Below, in pieces: positions 63,451 through 64,000 of a stretch of DNA of 64,000 nt. Location of the stretch: contig NZ_MRDM01000010.1 in the NCBI RefSeq assembly GCF_002008165.1, positions 430,541-494,540 on the forward strand, given 5' to 3'. Both the position numbers and the translations under genes were made by a program. Position 1 is the first letter of the stretch. Each line of letters opens with the position of its first letter. Origin of the DNA: Rhizobium laguerreae. GTDB lineage: Bacteria > Pseudomonadota > Alphaproteobacteria > Rhizobiales > Rhizobiaceae. The notes below the pieces were generated by a model. That model was not told the origin of the DNA and ran no database searches. It saw nothing but the letters and a program-made list of their open reading frames with translations.

Positions 63451-63517
63451 TCGATCATTATATAAACCCATTGACACCCCACCGCAACGTGCCTAGCTAT
63501 TTATGTGTCGATCACTA
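63451..63517 (+). promoter_or_regulatory. Divergent promoter with paired operator-like repeats
   Basis: TTGACA (63471-63476), 17 bases, TAGCTA (63494-63499) is a strong promoter toward the SDR gene. TCGATCATTA (63451-63460) and TCGATCACTA (63508-63517) are near-identical direct copies that flank it. TATAAT on the minus strand near 63457-63462 could serve the TetR gene. Confidence 0.6.
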
Positions 63518-63532
63518 CAGAAAGAGAAGATC

Positions 63533-64000
63533 ATGACAGAACTGGCTGGAAAGCGTGCCCTCGTCACCGGTGGCTCGCGTGGCATTGGCGCCGCCATCGC
63601 ATTGGCGCTTGCCGACAAGGGGGCTGATGTCGCCATCACCTATGAGCGTTCGGCCGATCGCGCCGCCGAAGTCGTGCAGGCGGTCGAGGGCAAGGGCCGC
63701 AAAGCACTTGCCATTCAGGCCGACAGCGCCGATCCGGCGGCCGTGAAGCGCTCGGTCGACGAGGCGGCCCGGGCACTTGGCGGTCTCGACATTCTCGTCA
63801 ACAATGCAGCAATCGCACTTTACGGTGCGATCGCCGATGTCAGCGTCGAGCAGATCGACGCGCTGCTTGATGTCAATGTGCGGTCGCCTCTGCTCGCTTC
63901 GCAGGCCGCCATTCCCTATCTGCAGGCGGGAGGCCGCGTCATTACGATCGGCTCGGTCGGCGCCGAACGCATCGTCGGTGACACCGGCACGGTCTATTTC
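63533..64000 (+). CDS. SDR family oxidoreductase (3' end outside the window)
   Basis: 156 codons to the window edge, no stop reached. Classical SDR: TGGSRGIGAAIALALADKGA (TGxxxGIG), ILVNNAAIALYGAIADVSVE (NNAA), and the catalytic Ser in VITIGSVGA. The Tyr-Lys pair should lie just beyond the end. AGAGAAG precedes the ATG. Under the paired TetR regulator; such TetR-SDR couples answer to small organic compounds, but the inducer is unknown. Confidence 0.87.
   Translation, partial: MTELAGKRALVTGGSRGIGAAIALALADKGADVAITYERSADRAAEVVQAVEGKGRKALAIQADSADPAAVKRSVDEAARALGGLDILVNNAAIALYGAIADVSVEQIDALLDVNVRSPLLASQAAIPYLQAGGRVITIGSVGAERIVGDTGTVYF

Noticed and set aside
1..64000. CRISPR array
   Set aside because: No regularly spaced direct repeats of suitable length were seen on reading through; the repeats present are RIME-like palindromes and short operators.

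Overview
The window is chromosomal DNA of an alphaproteobacterium in the Rhizobium/Agrobacterium group, most likely a Rhizobium of the etli/leguminosarum type. The basis is established knowledge of gene content and order: malic enzyme next to the ornithine-lipid gene olsB; lptC-lptA-lptB-rpoN-hpf-ptsN; def-fmt-truA facing dapD-dapE; rpmH-rnpA-yidC-engB-argB; rhizobial families such as DUF982; RIME-type palindromic repeats; and GC-rich third codon positions. No species name can be proved from the window alone.

Layout. 1-6.1 kb: the tail of a malic enzyme, then a minus-strand cluster (two RNA methyltransferases and lspA joined by ATGA overlaps, then a hybrid histidine kinase and olsB). 6.2-9.7 kb: Nudix, CoxG-like, GNAT and LapA proteins, then the sppA-ihfB pair. 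9.9-16.3 kb: lipopolysaccharide transport (lptCAB), sigma-54 (rpoN), a DMT exporter, ribosome hibernation factor and PTS-Ntr EIIA. 16.5-31.7 kb: ribokinase, rmuC, def-fmt-truA with a toxin-antitoxin pair inserted after def, the lysine/DAP genes dapE and dapD, a LOG-family enzyme, an EF-hand protein, a HAD nucleotidase, an ada plus PEP-mutase-like operon, an FMN lactate dehydrogenase and argB. 31.8-36.2 kb: an ECF sigma / anti-sigma / fasciclin unit, an HWE-type histidine kinase, small proteins and a cold-shock gene, lying between argB and engB. 36.4-43.8 kb: engB, yidC, rnpA, rpmH, a chemoreceptor with a CheR-tether tail, a histidine kinase and tRNA-Arg(ACG).

43.9-54.5 kb looks like accessory DNA entered through the tRNA-Arg: a truncated integrase, a zinc-ribbon protein of unknown function, an adenylate cyclase-TPR receptor, small secreted or zinc-ribbon proteins, a secreted protein with a SecD-P1-like C-terminus, and a winged-helix protein whose 3' end carries palindromic DNA repeats. 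54.7-64 kb: a PmtA-like methyltransferase, a TetR regulator, an aldo/keto reductase, RIME repeats, a three-hairpin small RNA with CCTCCTCCC loops, a lipoprotein hydrolase, an operon for a hydroxyproline-like substrate (FAD oxidase, SDR, proline-racemase-family enzyme), and a TetR-SDR divergent pair cut by the window end.

The most notable items are the anti-Shine-Dalgarno small RNA (57784-57905), the sigma/anti-sigma/fasciclin module, the winged-helix gene with embedded TTCGGNATTCCGAA palindromes, and the SecD-P1-like secreted protein. All functions are by sequence reading only; no database search was possible.
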